Source of the DNA: Thoreauomyces humboldtii
Taxonomy: Eukaryota > Chytridiomycota > Chytridiomycetes > Spizellomycetales > Powellomycetaceae
Length of the DNA: 64,000 nt
Assembly: GCA_027596035.1 (NCBI GenBank)
Contig: JADGJA010000032.1
Location: forward strand, 1 to 64,000
Direction of reading: 5' to 3'
Below are positions 12,847 to 24,935 of this stretch, piece by piece (position 1 is the stretch's first letter; every line of letters starts with the position of its first letter). Below the pieces are notes generated by a model. The model did no database searches, was not told the DNA's origin, and saw only the letters and a list, made by a program, of their open reading frames with translations. Both the position numbers and the translations under genes were made by a program.

Positions 12847-15509
12847 ATGCCTCGCCCAGCAGCCGACAACGGTCCCTCGGTGGACGTCAAGTATGGATCG
12901 CAACGTTTCGAGCGCACGCTCATGCGGCCCCTCATCGCTCATTCATCTTGCATTACGCTAGGTACTATGACGTCGAAACTCTGAAGAAGATCAGCCCTCA
13001 GTCCGTCGAGCTCCCCGGCACCCGCAAAGATGACTCTGAAACTGGTAAGGTTCGGTAATCCCATCGACGCGCACGGCCCGCTGACTCTGTTCGTGTGTAT
13101 CCAGGCATCTTCCGCAGCGCCCTATCCCCGGAAGCACTTGTCTTCGACTATCCTAACGTCAAGACCGTCTACGACCTGTTCGAAGCTGGCCTGAGAAAGA
13201 GCCCAAAGAGCAACTGCCTCGGTCACCGCGAGGTCATCGGACGTGACAAGACTGGTGCCTTGCAGTGGGGCGGTTACGTCTGGCAGGACTACCAAACGGT
13301 GGCGCGCAGACGTCTCAACTTTGGTGCTGGTCTCCAGTACATATTCGAGGACGTGCTTGGAGGACAGGTGGACCAAAAGTACAATCTGGGTCTTTACTCT
13401 GTAAGCCCTCTCCTCGGAAAAGCACGACAGGGGTCGTACTGAACAATTCTCCAAACGGCCAGGTCAACCGTCCGGAGTGGCTGATTGCTGACTGGGCCGG
13501 CGACGCGTACGCCAACGCGTCCGTTGCCCTCTACGATACGCTCGGCGCGGAGACCACCGAGTTCATCCTCAACCACGCTGACGTCCCGATCGTTGTCACC
13601 ACTCCCGATAAGGTGCCCATCCTGTTGAAGATGGCAGCGGCAATCCCAACCGTCAAGGCCATTGTGGTGATGCCCGACGTTACGGCGGACGCTGTTAGCG
13701 GTCCGGCATCGGTGGCAGTCTTCAAGGAGTGGGGCCTCGAGAAGGGCGTTGCCGTGTATGCGTTCGGGGAAGTCGAAGAACTAGGACTCACCTACCCCCG
13801 TCCTGTTCGCCTCCCCACCGCCGACGACATCTGGTGCATCTGTTACACGTCCGGTGGGTGGGGTTGCCTCGGCATAAGTTGGGAATCCGCGAAGCACATT
13901 TCTCACCAGCATATCTCTTCCTGACACAGGAACCACGGGAATGCCCAAAGGCGCGATCCTCACTCATCGCAACGCCGTGGCTGTACAGCGTGCAACCCAG
14001 TCGTTGCTCGAGTTCACTCCTGACTCGGTCCAGTGTAGCTACCTGCCGCTTGCTCACGTGTTCGAGAAAGCATCTTGCAACAGCGTGATTGCGAACGGCG
14101 GTGCCATGGGATTCTTCCGCGGCGATGGTTAGTTTTAAACGCTTTCTCGCTGCTTAGGCTTCCGCTGATCTCGTCTCCACTTAGTTTCCATGTTGATGGA
14201 CGACTTCACGGTCCTGAAGCCTACTCTGTTCCCGTCTGTTCCTCGCCTGCTGAACCGCATTTACGACAAAATCAACCAGGGGGCCGCTGGCGGTGGAAAA
14301 GTCAAGGCCGCCCTGTTCCGAACGGCAGTAAGCGCTAAGCTCGAGAACCTGAAGCACGGACAAAACACGCATGCTCTTTGGGACCGTCTTGTGTTCGCCA
14401 AAGTGAAGGCTGTGCTTGGAGGTCGCATGCAGTTCCTGCTCTCTGGATCCGCACCTCTCGGTGCCGATGTTTTGCTTTTCCTGCGAGCTGCGATGGGATT
14501 CCAGATCTCGGAAGGCTATGGCGCCACGGAGACAGCTGCCGGAGCTTCCATCACATGGCCAGGGGATTTCTCCGTCGGCCATGTTGGTCCCGTTATTCAG
14601 TGGTAAGGATTTGCGCTAGTTCGGCTTAAACCATTACATGTTTTGACTTTGAGATAGTACGGAGATGAAGTTGGTTTCGGTACCTGACATGAACTACCAC
14701 GCCAAGGACAACCGGGGAGAGGTCTGGCTTCGTGGCCCCAACATTTTCCAGGGGTACCACAAAGACGAAGAGAAGACTAAGGAAGCTCTGACGGATGATG
14801 GTTGGCTGAAGACGGGCGACATTGGCCAAATCGATAGCAAAGGACGCCTCGGCATCATTGACCGCAAGAAGAACATCTTCAAGCTGGCACAGGGAGAGTA
14901 CTGTGCACCAGAAAAGGTACTCATTCGTTCGCGCTGGCCGCACGCCTTTCTTTCATGTCATTGATCGCGATATAGCTCGAGAACACTTTCATTCGTAGCA
15001 ACTTCATCGCTCAAATGTACGTGCACGGCGATAGTCTTCAAAGCGAGCTGGTCGGCGTTGTCGTTCCAGACCCAGAATACTCCATTCAATGGGCTAAGGA
15101 GCACGGACTTTTGCCTGCGAGCACCCCTGCGGGAACCCCGCTCGCTCCCAACGTACCGGCCAATCCCGCTATGGTCGAGCTGTGTGCGAACCCCAAGTTC
15201 CTTAGGGCCATCGTGAAGGACTTGAACCGTCTGGGGAAAGAGGATAAGCTGCGTGGATTTGAATTCGTGAAGGCGGTGCACTTGGAGACTGATGTTTGGA
15301 GCGTCGACAACAACATGATGACCCCCACCTTCAAGCTAAAGCGTAACGAGGCTGCGGTAAGTGTATTCAAAATGGTTCCGGTTTATGGTACCATTCCTTA
15401 CTCCAGCTTCCTGTAGGACCGATACCGTACGCAACTCGACGCGTTGTACGCTGATCTCGCCGCCGCCAAGGCCGGAGAGGCAGCGCCCGAGATCAAGGCC
15501 AAACTTTAG
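12847..15509 (+). CDS. Long-chain acyl-CoA synthetase
   Basis: Activates long-chain fatty acids with ATP and CoA for lipid synthesis, beta-oxidation or protein acylation (FAA1/FAA4/ACSL type). The first exon starts at ATG 12847 and joins to [12 protein letters not shown]. The AMP-binding signature is split by an intron: ICYTSG (to about 13853) joins [15 protein letters not shown] (from 13931). Further motifs are [20 protein letters not shown] and the acyl-CoA synthetase signature [11 protein letters not shown] with [12 protein letters not shown] late intron (about 14918-14975) precedes [20 protein letters not shown]. The C-terminal lysine region [15 protein letters not shown] follows, then a short last exon ending at TAG 15507. 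About 690 residues, as in fungal FAA proteins. No N-terminal signal anchor is obvious, and no peroxisomal SKL ending is present (the protein ends AKL, a weak PTS1-like tripeptide is not excluded). Confidence 0.94.
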
Positions 15510-15593
15510 AATTAGGAAGCATGCCTTTATATAATTTCACGAGTCAGAAGGGCGCTGATATAAGACTGTACATCAAAGAAATCATAGGTCTGG

Positions 15594-18500
15594 TCACTCG
15601 GACGGGAATCGCCGAATGGGCGTGTCGTCATCATCGGCTTCGTCATCCAGATTCTCCATCCGCTGCAGCAACGAGATGCGATGCGCCATCCTTATAGCCT
15701 TTAGAATGATTAGTTTGGTCCATTACTGGAAAACGGTTGTTGTTCATGTCTCACCTCCTCCTCGACAGCGGCTTGATCGACTGGATGAACCACAGGTCGG
15801 AAGCCGTCGCTGTTGAGCATGCTGTCGATGTCGGCCTGCATCTCAGCTCTCGCGGACGCGTCGTCGTTCACGGCAGCGAGGAGCTCGGCCTGGCGTCCTT
15901 CGTCCTGTGGCTGCTGGGAGGGCAGCGCGGCGGTGTAGTACGCCTCGTTGACGAGGTCTGTGTTCATGAGGGCCTGCGGTGCCCAGTTGTTGACAAAGCA
16001 GCCGTGCAGTGACACGTATGCCGCGATCATGGCCAGTCGTTCCACTGGAACCTGCGGGGGCGCGCTGGTCGTGTCGCCCTCGGGAACCGGCGCGAGCGTC
16101 GTGACCTCCAATTGGGCCAGGTTGTATCGTGCCCGCTTGACACGACCTGACGCGCTCGGCAGGAGGGCGCTTAAGGCCTCTTCGAAATCATCGTAAGAAA
16201 GAACTCCTTGCTCCTGGTGGTCGCTTTTTTTGAAAAGGTGATGGAACTGTCGGGTGGTGTCAAAGAAAGGACGATAAGAATATGGAACGGAAATGTCCGC
16301 GCGGGCCGCATTGTCCATACTCACGAGTTTTTGATTGGGCTCAATTCCTGTCCGCAGCATGTGTAGAAGGTGTTCCTCGACTGTCTCGCGGCAAAACCGA
16401 TTCTTGCTGAACGCAACGAGTTCAAGCTCCATCTGGTCGTAGATCTCTTTCTGCAGTATGATTGAGAACTTTGAGGGTAGGCCGGGATAGGATTATCGTG
16501 AGAGTCATACCGGCCGGCTAGGATAAAGAACTTGGATCGCCTTCCGGAACGAGGCGGCGTCGAGGTTCTCGTATGTGGCAAACAGTCGGCGTGCCAAATA
16601 CACGTACTTCCACATGACATCCTCGTCACCGCTGAGATGACGCACAAAGATGTTCACAATCTAACCAAACAACGTTAGCCGTGTCAATGTCAGCGTTAAA
16701 ACCATCGTATCCATCTCCGTACTGAGTTGCTTTCTTCGTAAAGTTGCAAAGACGTAAACAGGTCGTGTATGGCTTTGCGTGCGATATCCGAAATCTGATA
16801 TCTTTCCTGCATGCGCTCGTAAAAAAAGTCCTGTTCATAGACCGCACCAGTAAGTACCCTTTTTCTTCTCGTTTCTTTTGGGAAAGTATGACGAACCTCG
16901 AAGCGCGAAAGGGCTGGCGGATCTTCGGAGTCGACACGGTCCAGCTCGGTCTCGTAAGCCCACCGTTGATCGTAAATGTCGTCGATTATGCCCAGCAACT
17001 TCGTAAGTGCAATCGCTCGAGGTGCACGAGGTTTCGCTCCGCTACGAGTCTCGTAATATTCTTTCCATAGACGTCTGAAAGCGGGTGTCGCCTGAAAACT
17101 CATCTTCCTTAGCAACAGGCAGTTCCTCCTCGTACTTTTTACGCAATAGATACCTCTTCGTTTTCGTCCTCAGTGACACCTGGGTCAAACTCGAGCATGG
17201 CGAGACGCACCGGTAGGTCCGCCTCAAAAGCCTGTCGATTGAAGTTTGTGCGGAGCCGCAGCGAAGGATGTGTGAAGCGAAGGTGGGTCACGCCAACAGG
17301 CAAGGGAACGACTTCGGACGTCAGCGTTCTGTGTGGACAGACCACCGTCTATGAGAAAGCCTATTATATATAGGACTCTATGCATTTTGCGAACGTAAGT
17401 TTCTCACGTACCCGCTCGCCGCACTTGCTGCAATACTGCATGGTCCGGCATGGAGTGTAAGTCTGACCACGATCCTCAGAGTATTGCATCTGTATATTGC
17501 TGCCAAAATCAGTTGCTTTCGCCAATGAGGAACAAGGTCTCTGGTTTTTTCCTGTACCGCAAAGGCATATTTCCGCAACGCATCGTCCGCTGTTCGCTGA
17601 ATCATGCTCATCAAACGATCTCCAGCGTAGTTCGAAAGTACAATCTTCAAGCCCTGCACGTGTTTTCGCAGAAGCTGTTGCTCCTCCAGTAGATCTGCTA
17701 TCCGCTTGCGGAACCCGCTAACAATCTCACTCAGCTATGGACAAGCAGGGTAAATGCCGAATTCTGCAGTCAAGGCTTGGTTTGACAGCTTTACCTCGAG
17801 TCGGTAGGATTCGTCCCGCTCCTCAGTCCCTGTCGTCACCCCAGATAGAATCTCCTGTTTTTTATGTAATTGTGCTAACGCAGCTTCATAATCATCCAGC
17901 TGCCAATTCAAAATATCTGCGAACTGCTCTTCGAGCCGCTGAGCCTGGTAGAGATCGTACTCGACCATGCCCTAGCAAGAGCGATGTTCATTTCATGGAG
18001 GCTGTGTCGACCCTTCAACTTCAGTAACTTCTCACCTGCGAGTCAATCACAAGTTGCTGCTTGGCCTGATCGTGCTCCTCCTCGTATGTTCCATCTGCGC
18101 GAACGTTGAGCTTAGGTCACTCAAAAATACAGAACTGGATTATGTACCATCAGTGGGCTCGTCATATGCTGACTTGAAAACCGTAAGCTTCTCGATGACT
18201 TGATTTGACTGTGCTAAGGATGACTGCACATATGGTCAATAAAAGTGTGCGATCATACGCTCCAAAAAATCCCGGCGCACCTGCAGCTGATCGATATGAC
18301 GCTTTAGCAAGTCCTCTTTGGAACCATGAGTCGCCCGGAGGTCCATCTTTTCATTTTCTTGCTGCTCGATTTGCCCTCGCAAGTCAGCAATCTGCTTCCG
18401 TAGACGTTGCTCATTGGCCTCTCCATTACTGATTTCTTGCCTGTCGAGAGGCGGACGTGACAGCAATAAAGTCAGAAAGCTAGGATTCAGGATGATCCAA

Positions 18501-19131
18501 AACGTCGCTGCCCACTTACTTGAGGGCAAGGTTCTTTCTCTGCAGCATCTGTGCATCATAGTCACGGAACTTGATCTTTTGCTCGAGTTCGGCGACTGCG
18601 TCGTGCGTCTTGACGCCTTCATCAGATCTGTATGGCCAAGGTCCTCCGATGAGTTCTGTGCACGTAAAGAGCAGTCTGAGCTGTCCAAAGGGCCGGTGGG
18701 CTTGCCTTGCCTGTACGACGCGGTTGACCGCATTAAAGTAGGGAAGCCGAGCAACAAACGGCTGTGTGTCGGTGGAGGTAAAGTCGTGCGAATATACGGA
18801 CTCGTACAGCTCCTTGGTCAAGCGGCGGACCAGCGGCCCAGCGCTGCCCAGTTGCGGCTCCAGCTCGGCGAGCATGGAGAAGCATGCCGCCGTTCTAGCA
18901 GCATGTGGGCGACGTGGATACGTCTCTGCGATTTCTTTCAGGCGGATCTCATACTGCAAGACTGTGGTCCAAAAAGTAAGTTTGGAGCCTTGTTTAGCAG
19001 CTGCCCGTCTTTTTCCTGTTCATACTTTGTGATCTGGAAGTAAGCCTGGGCTGATGACTAACCGAGCCTCTTGGCGAAGGACGATCTGAAGGGTTGATGT
19101 AAAAATCAGCTTTGGAAGGCCTTGACACCAT
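15594..19131 (-). CDS. Large coiled-coil protein with EF-hand-like C-terminus, possibly flagellar
   Basis: Not recognised with certainty. The N-terminus is basic and disordered (ATG at 19131; joins between about 18,960 and 19,100 unresolved). A compact helical domain (about 18,700-18,960) contains RTAACFSMLAEL, KELYESVYSHDF and RLPYFNAVNRVV, reminiscent of ciliary proteins such as the TSNAXIP1 type. Long coiled coils (about 17,400-18,590) precede a possible zinc knuckle (CSKCGER joined to VVCPH). The C-terminal half is helical, with FHHLFKKSDHQEQGVLSYDDF (about 16,160-16,240) resembling one EF-hand loop, and an acidic Ala-rich tail. The last join (15,706-15,761 removed) gives an ending RRFPSE and TGA at 15594. 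At least eight introns are present. The ciliary reading is inference, supported by the presence of CFAP54 in the same window. Confidence 0.6.
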
Positions 19132-19430
19132 CACGGTTAAGCTTTCGAGAAGTGTGCTCAACGAAAGGGTTTTGGGACAGAGCGGAGAGGAGCGCGTCTG
19201 GTGTCCGTTGGGGTGCTGAGAGGCGCAGTCACATCACCCGGTTTTTACCTTCGATGAGAAGTTCGGAACCTCGGACAGACAGCCAAACAGCACAACCGTT
19301 TGAAAGTAGTGGTCTTGCTTCGGAATTCCCACACGAGCAATATTCGGATATTCGTCTCAGAGCCGTTCGTCCTCCACTGAACTCTCCGGTCCTCCACTGA
19401 CAAAGACTGCCCGACACTCCCGGGCGCTCC
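19132..19430. promoter_or_regulatory. Divergent promoter region
   Basis: These 299 bp lie between the divergent starts of the coiled-coil gene (-) and the nucleoporin gene (+). Both promoters must lie here or within the 5' leaders. I saw no TATA-like or other clear element. The open minus-strand frame crossing it lacks coding character. Confidence 0.5.
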
Positions 19431-22400
19431 ATGACCTCGTTCAATCTCCCTCCGCCAAACCTCTGGCTGCAAGCCCTTTCCCTGCATCCAGTCCTTGAGC
19501 ACTATTCTCCATTGGTCGACGATTGCGAGGGGGCAGGAGGGGTGCGGGATGCAACTCTTCCGGATCTCTCTATGATAGCCGCGGAAGGCCCTGGGAGCGA
19601 GCACATCTTGGACGTGTCAAGTCTGGATCTGGGAGACAAGGAAACCGTACGGCGTCCGATTCGGAAATCTCTGGTGGTAGTCCACGAGGGTCTCGTCTAC
19701 GTCTGTCTACACTTCGGGTCTTCGAGTCGGATTCGAATCGTTAATCTGAGGAAGTGGAAGGGCTTGATGGATGAGACGGGGGATGACGTTAAGGAAGCTC
19801 TTCAAGATGCGGATTACAAGGTCCGTAACTGTCGATGTGATTGTTCTCGGCGAGTGCTTACAAGAGTTTTTTTCTGGGTTTTTGGGAACAGGAGCTGCGT
19901 CTTGTAGAAGTTGATTTTGTAGTAGAGCAGATGGAGCTCAACGGTACCGGCCGGCACTTGGCATTGAAGGGGACCAAGGATGTGGCCATTGTTGTGCTGC
20001 CACGAATAATATGGACGGACCGCGTCCAACGCGAAGTCATCTCTGCTACGTCCTGGCGACTAGATTTGACATCGCACGCGGAGGTAGCCAAAGTTCTCTG
20101 GCACCACCTGTCTGAGAAGCAGATTCATCTGATGGTGCTGACAACAGATGGAGTTCTGGAGTAAGAAAAGCTAGAAATCTAGCTGAGCCTACTTGAAAAC
20201 TCACTGCTCCCGCAACTAGGCTTCACGATGTAACGGCTGGCTTACAATCTCTTGAACGATCCTACTGCTTCCTCACATCACCAAACTACCCAACAAATCG
20301 CGGAGGAACCTTCGGACCCGACCTTGATGAAGCCCACTTTGTATCTTTCTGCAGCGGCCAAAACGATGGAAAATGGGGTGCTATGAGTGTTTATGCTTTG
20401 ACGCGAAGTGGGGATGTTTACTGCTTATGTCCAATATTGCCGAAGCAAAGGTGAGTTTCCCTTCCCGCGGCTAGCTCATTCGTGTCTGGCTGACATTAGG
20501 ACGAACATCTAGTATGCTTATTCCCGATCAAATCCAAAAGATGAAACTGGACAATCTCGCACGGCGCCCTCAAGGGGCTAGTCGCGAGCAGTTTTCGGCA
20601 ACGCAACATTACTGGCGGAGCACATTTATCGATGAATTACTCCAGAACCTTATCGAACAAGCCGAGTCCAGCTTCCTTCCAGGAGAAGCTGTTACCGTCA
20701 ATCTTCCTCGTACAGCCTTGATGACTCCATTGGCTTTGGGACCATATCTATTTCGCCCGTCTCCTGATGTCTTCCTGGACTCCGAGGATGCCACGGACAT
20801 AGTGTCTCTTAATATCAAGAGCCTCGATGTCTTGGCGCTAGCGTTCGGTACTGGACTGGTCCGAATTTGCCTTGACGTACAAGCCCCACAAGGGATGTGG
20901 GAAGTTTCCGCTTTAGTAAGCTCGAGAAATCTTTCACTATTGTGTGGTAGGATTTTCAACTTACTGTGAGAAGCCAACGACAGAGGAAAGCGAGCTACCT
21001 TTCTTCCTGAATCTTGAGGACATTTCTCTGGGATCAGCTTCTCTCACTGGCACGTGTGGGCCAACGAACGAAGGTTCTAGCAGTCTCATCTGCGATCCAC
21101 GTTACCCTCATGTGATTTACTGCGCGCATGGAAGCGCAGTGCATTCCATCAATGTGCAACCACTTACTGAAGGATTCGAGGATATCGCTCAGACGGAAGG
21201 AGGTTCTGCCGCTCTGGACGACAAGATTGCAGGGCAGATGGCGGACGATCGCACTAGTGATGTCACTGCGCTACTCAGTTCTGCTGCTGGTGAAAGGTAG
21301 GCTTGCTTATTAGCCTAAGCATACCTTACCTCAATAGACCTAATGACTGGTTTCTGTATCAGCGCTAGCCCAGTCACCGGTTTTAGCATTATCACCGAGC
21401 AGTCCTTAGGTTATAGCTACCTTCTTTTGACAGACCTTCCACAACTTTACGGCAATATTGTTTCGATTCAAATCCGACAACAAACCGACCACGTTTTAGC
21501 TAGTGCAAGGACAGCCAGACCGCATCCGAGAGCTTACATTCCTGCTCTTGAGCCTCCTGCTTTCCCCTCCACAGAATCCACTCACAAACCACCGCCGCGA
21601 TATAGCTTCCCGCTTGCTTCCGGACCCCTCCGAGAGTGTGCCGAAATTGAGACTTTGTGGTCGTTCTTCGAGCACATTAAAGATCGCCGGGCAGATCTAC
21701 TAGAACGACATCAAGCTATATTTGCGCTTGAGGGCCGGTAAGTGCATGAAGCATGGGCGAGCTTTGTTCCGAGTCCTTAAAATTTGACTGTGCAACTCAG
21801 GCTCACGGCACAGCAAGTCGAGGTCCGTCAGCAGCAATCTCTGTTGACTCTATATCAGGAATACTTGGAGCAACGGGTCAACTCACAAATAGATGACTTG
21901 CATCGCAAGCTTGAGTCACTTCAACTCAAAGAATATGTACACCGCAAGAAGCTAGGATTGATTTTGCAAATCCTCATGGACGCAACGCAGCCTCTGTCGA
22001 CAGCGGAGATCGCCTGGATAGCAGAACTCAAGGCACTCCGCCGAGCCTTCGCAGAAAAGATGCAGCCATTCAAGGAAAAGGTAAGGCTGTCCGCTCTTTC
22101 TAGCTCCGCAACAACAACTTATGAGCTAGAAACAGGTGGAAGCAGAATTACGTAATCTTCATCAACGACAAAACCTACTTCGTGAACAACGTGACGGTCA
22201 GTACGCCAGCGCACGGGCACCGGGACTAGGAGACTTGCAACGCCGGCGAATTGAAGCAGCTCTGAAGCAAGAGTGAGTTACTCCCACGAAGACTTTGCAC
22301 AGTACATCATACGGTATTAAATTTTTTGTTATTGTAACAGATATACTCTCCTCGTGACAGCCACACAGAAGGTGACCCGCCTGAAGGAAAGGTTGCGAGA

Positions 22401-22440
22401 AGTTCGAGAAGGCGCAGGACAGAGCTTCAAGCACGCGTGA
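19431..22440 (+). CDS. NUP82: NUP88/NUP82-like nucleoporin
   Basis: Component of the cytoplasmic face of the nuclear pore, where the Nup82/Nup88 subcomplex anchors mRNA-export factors. The first exon starts at ATG 19431. It joins at about 19820-19890 to ELRLVEVDFVVEQMEL, then HDVTAGLQSLERSYCF. The run GDVYCLCPILPK is the typical Nup88 blade ending. The beta-propeller-like part (to about 21,700) is followed by coiled coil: TLYQEYLEQRVNSQID and LRRAFAEKMQPFKEKV, then the final exons ending at TGA 22438. Family members have this propeller plus C-terminal coiled-coil layout and about 700-800 residues, which fits. I assign the family from the order of features and from the CPxLP strand; sequence conservation is otherwise low, so the yeast name Nup82 versus animal Nup88 is not settled. 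Confidence 0.75.
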
Positions 22441-22519
22441 TTTTTTTCGAATTAGCTGATCCATGTATATACCAAGACCCGCGCGCACAGAAAGCCTTTC
22501 TACTCTATTCTATATGTTT

Positions 22520-24631
22520 TCAAGGCAGCATGATAATCCCTGTGCCTTTGTCCGGGAGGTCGAGAACGCGCATTCCTTCGGGGATGTCTACAAGATGTGA
22601 TTCCAGCACACTGGCAGCCCATAAAAACCCTTGCATAGTGATGAATTGTGCCCCGCATGAACAGCACCCCTGATGCGCTGGATCTTGGAGGTTTTCAAGA
22701 AGGATGGGTTCGACGGTCTCCGCATAGTGCGACGATATATCCTCATATTGATCTCTGCTCAAATACGGTTAAAAGTCAAAACCTTGATGAATCTTTTTAC
22801 GGAAGCAGATGCGTACTCACCCTAAGACCTTCCGGACATCATCGTTGATCCGGATCTGCTCTATCACCGTAGCCCACGGCGACCTGACTCCTCTCGCCTT
22901 CTCATGTGCGAGCGCTAGACACAAAGTGGTGTCGTCATCTAACGCATCCATGTTGCTGCAATCCGACAAAAATTTGTGATAGCAGGGCGGAAGGTGCGGC
23001 GAATCGATTCGGAAAAGAAGGAGAGTTGGGTCGAATCGACTGTCCGCATAGTGTTGAGGAAACTGGGAGGAAAGATAACTAGCGAGTCCCGCAGTAGCTA
23101 AATTCATATTGTGCCCAATAATCCGAGCCTGCCCTAAGTGCGTCAAAGGTTTCAAGTCAGAACGACCGCATCATAAGAGAAATCGAGTGGGACATGCCTT
23201 CACGATAGATGGTAACCATCCTTCCTCGCTCCGTCCGCGCCGTGTGTTCAGGCAATGCGTCGGGGTTCCTGACAGTAGCTGCCTTTCGCCTTAGAAGCTC
23301 AAAAAGCGTAGCATGAGCCATGAACTCGTTTCTTGGGCCACAAGGAACTCTCAAGGAGCTCCCATACTCGGCTTTCGGGTCTATCTCGCATCCGTTCATG
23401 ACCAGCAATCTAACCACAAACATCAGATCTCCTGGCAACTCGGTTTCGTTATTCCCTTCGAATAGTAGATGCACTAAGCGATTCGGAGTTGTTCTGGCCA
23501 GTACCGCTCGCTTGGCCGGAGCAAAGCGGTCAGAGGCATCTCGGATATTGAGAGCTATCTTAACGTAGTCCTCGGGATTCGGATCCAACACGAAACCATA
23601 GTTTCCAAGCAGGTTTTCGTTTCCTTTGGCACCGTAATTATTGTAGATCTCTTCGCCCTTTTCCACGCCATCCAGGGCCACAAAAGTTACATCCACGCCC
23701 TCGCGTATCTGCCATTCGATCCGGTGGCCGCGTCGATGATTCAACATGTCCAGCACAGGATATAAACACAGCTCACTGGCACCCGACGAGATTTCTGCCG
23801 GCTCCTCTGCAGCAAGATTGCGCTCGTTCGGCAAAGAGGGGCGTGTTCGTGGAAAGGCGCGGGAAGAGATGGCGCTGTACGCCCATCGAAGGGTTTTCCA
23901 TGTGAGCTTGTGAGAAGGGAAGAGGGGTCCGCAAGCGTCCCGGATCACTTCGAGTCCTTTGACAAGAAGTTTCCGGCGTTCAGCAACAGTATGGCCGAGA
24001 TTGGTTCCTTCCAGTAGCTCGGAGGCATCGTCCCACCAGAGAGGGAGGCTGTATTCTTCGGGGAGGGCATCGAAGTAAGGCTTCCAAAACGACGCCAAGT
24101 TCACGAACCGTTCGTAAGCCATGTAGCCGGCCAACAGTATGAGGCCGGGAGCGTACGGGTCTCGACCGCCCTGCGTCAGCTCGGCGGCAACCTCCGGAGT
24201 GGCTATGTGAGCAGCAAGAAGGGCTCCGATTCGAGATTCCCGAGCAGTCGTTTCCGACAAGATAAGGCACGCAGGAATACTTGCAATAGAGCTATTTGGC
24301 GGTATGGAGTGCAGAGCATAGGCGGAACGGGCTGAGCAAAAGGGGTCTAATGCCCCCATAGATGATGGTCAGTGACCGAACAAGACACCTTGGCGAGCTT
24401 GAGCTTACCCTTATCATCTCCTCGGAAAACAAGGTTCGCTACATCTGCTCCCTTCTCGGAAGCCCAGGCAAGAAGCTTATCCAAATTCAAGGACGCCGGG
24501 ACTGGCAGACTTTGAGACAGTTGCGAGTTACATTTCTTGGCCAAAACATTTTCCAGCAGCACAGTTGGCGTTGCAGCAGCAGCTGCGCTGAGCTTCCTCT
24601 TGTTCGACACGGTATGATGTGTGGTAGACAT
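22520..24631 (-). CDS. SET-domain lysine methyltransferase (RuBisCO LSMT/SETD6-like)
   Basis: Predicted protein N-lysine methyltransferase of the split-SET family that acts on ribosomal, translation or nuclear proteins. Four exons join in phase: 24631-24409, 24346-23198, 23133-22821 and 22754-22520, giving 639 residues. The N-terminal lobe has IPPNSSIASIP. The inserted iSET helices follow, then SSRAF, and the AdoMet-binding core is LYPVLDMLNHRRG with EEIYNNYGAKGNENLLGNYGFV (about 23,580-23,760). The C-terminal RLSBM-type helical domain starts after IYREGQARII. The third exon is reached across an intron that appears to begin with GC (23197) and end with AG, because the join restores the family motif YREGQ. 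The 3' end lies 79 bp from that of the nucleoporin gene. The substrate cannot be told from sequence. Confidence 0.85.
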
Positions 24632-24935
24632 GTTGGATCGAGGCTAAATGCTATGGAACAGATTGTGGAAGCCTTTTTCGCTTGTAAGTGCGACTACCGA
24701 AACCATCGTCGCTGTTCGAACCTTTCGAACCTCCCGAACCTCTCCCCACACCGACGCTGGACATTCGCATTTGAGTTCGCCTGCGAGCTGTTTCCCTGCA
24801 TTATGCCAGCTGCAGCTTGACCAGAAACATACTTCCATCTACTCAATACTTGAATTGTCACAAGAAATTAAAGCGGTGCTGGCGCAAGTGTGCATCTAGA
24901 TCACCGACATCGCTTGCTAGCTCGCTCGGGAGAAC
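24632..24935. promoter_or_regulatory. Divergent promoter region
   Basis: These 304 bp separate the ATG of the SET-domain gene (-) and the ATG of TRA1 (+). A short tract with AACCTTTCGAACCTCCCGAACC-type repetition lies near 24,718-24,742 and could bind a regulator, but nothing is recognised with confidence. Confidence 0.45.

Noticed and set aside
12354..12942. Open frames of 92-140 codons in the CCTCCT region, both strands
   Set aside because: Low-complexity composition; the region is the promoter of the acyl-CoA synthetase gene.
19229..19604. Minus-strand frames upstream of and inside the nucleoporin gene
   Set aside because: Antisense to the nucleoporin start; no conserved content.
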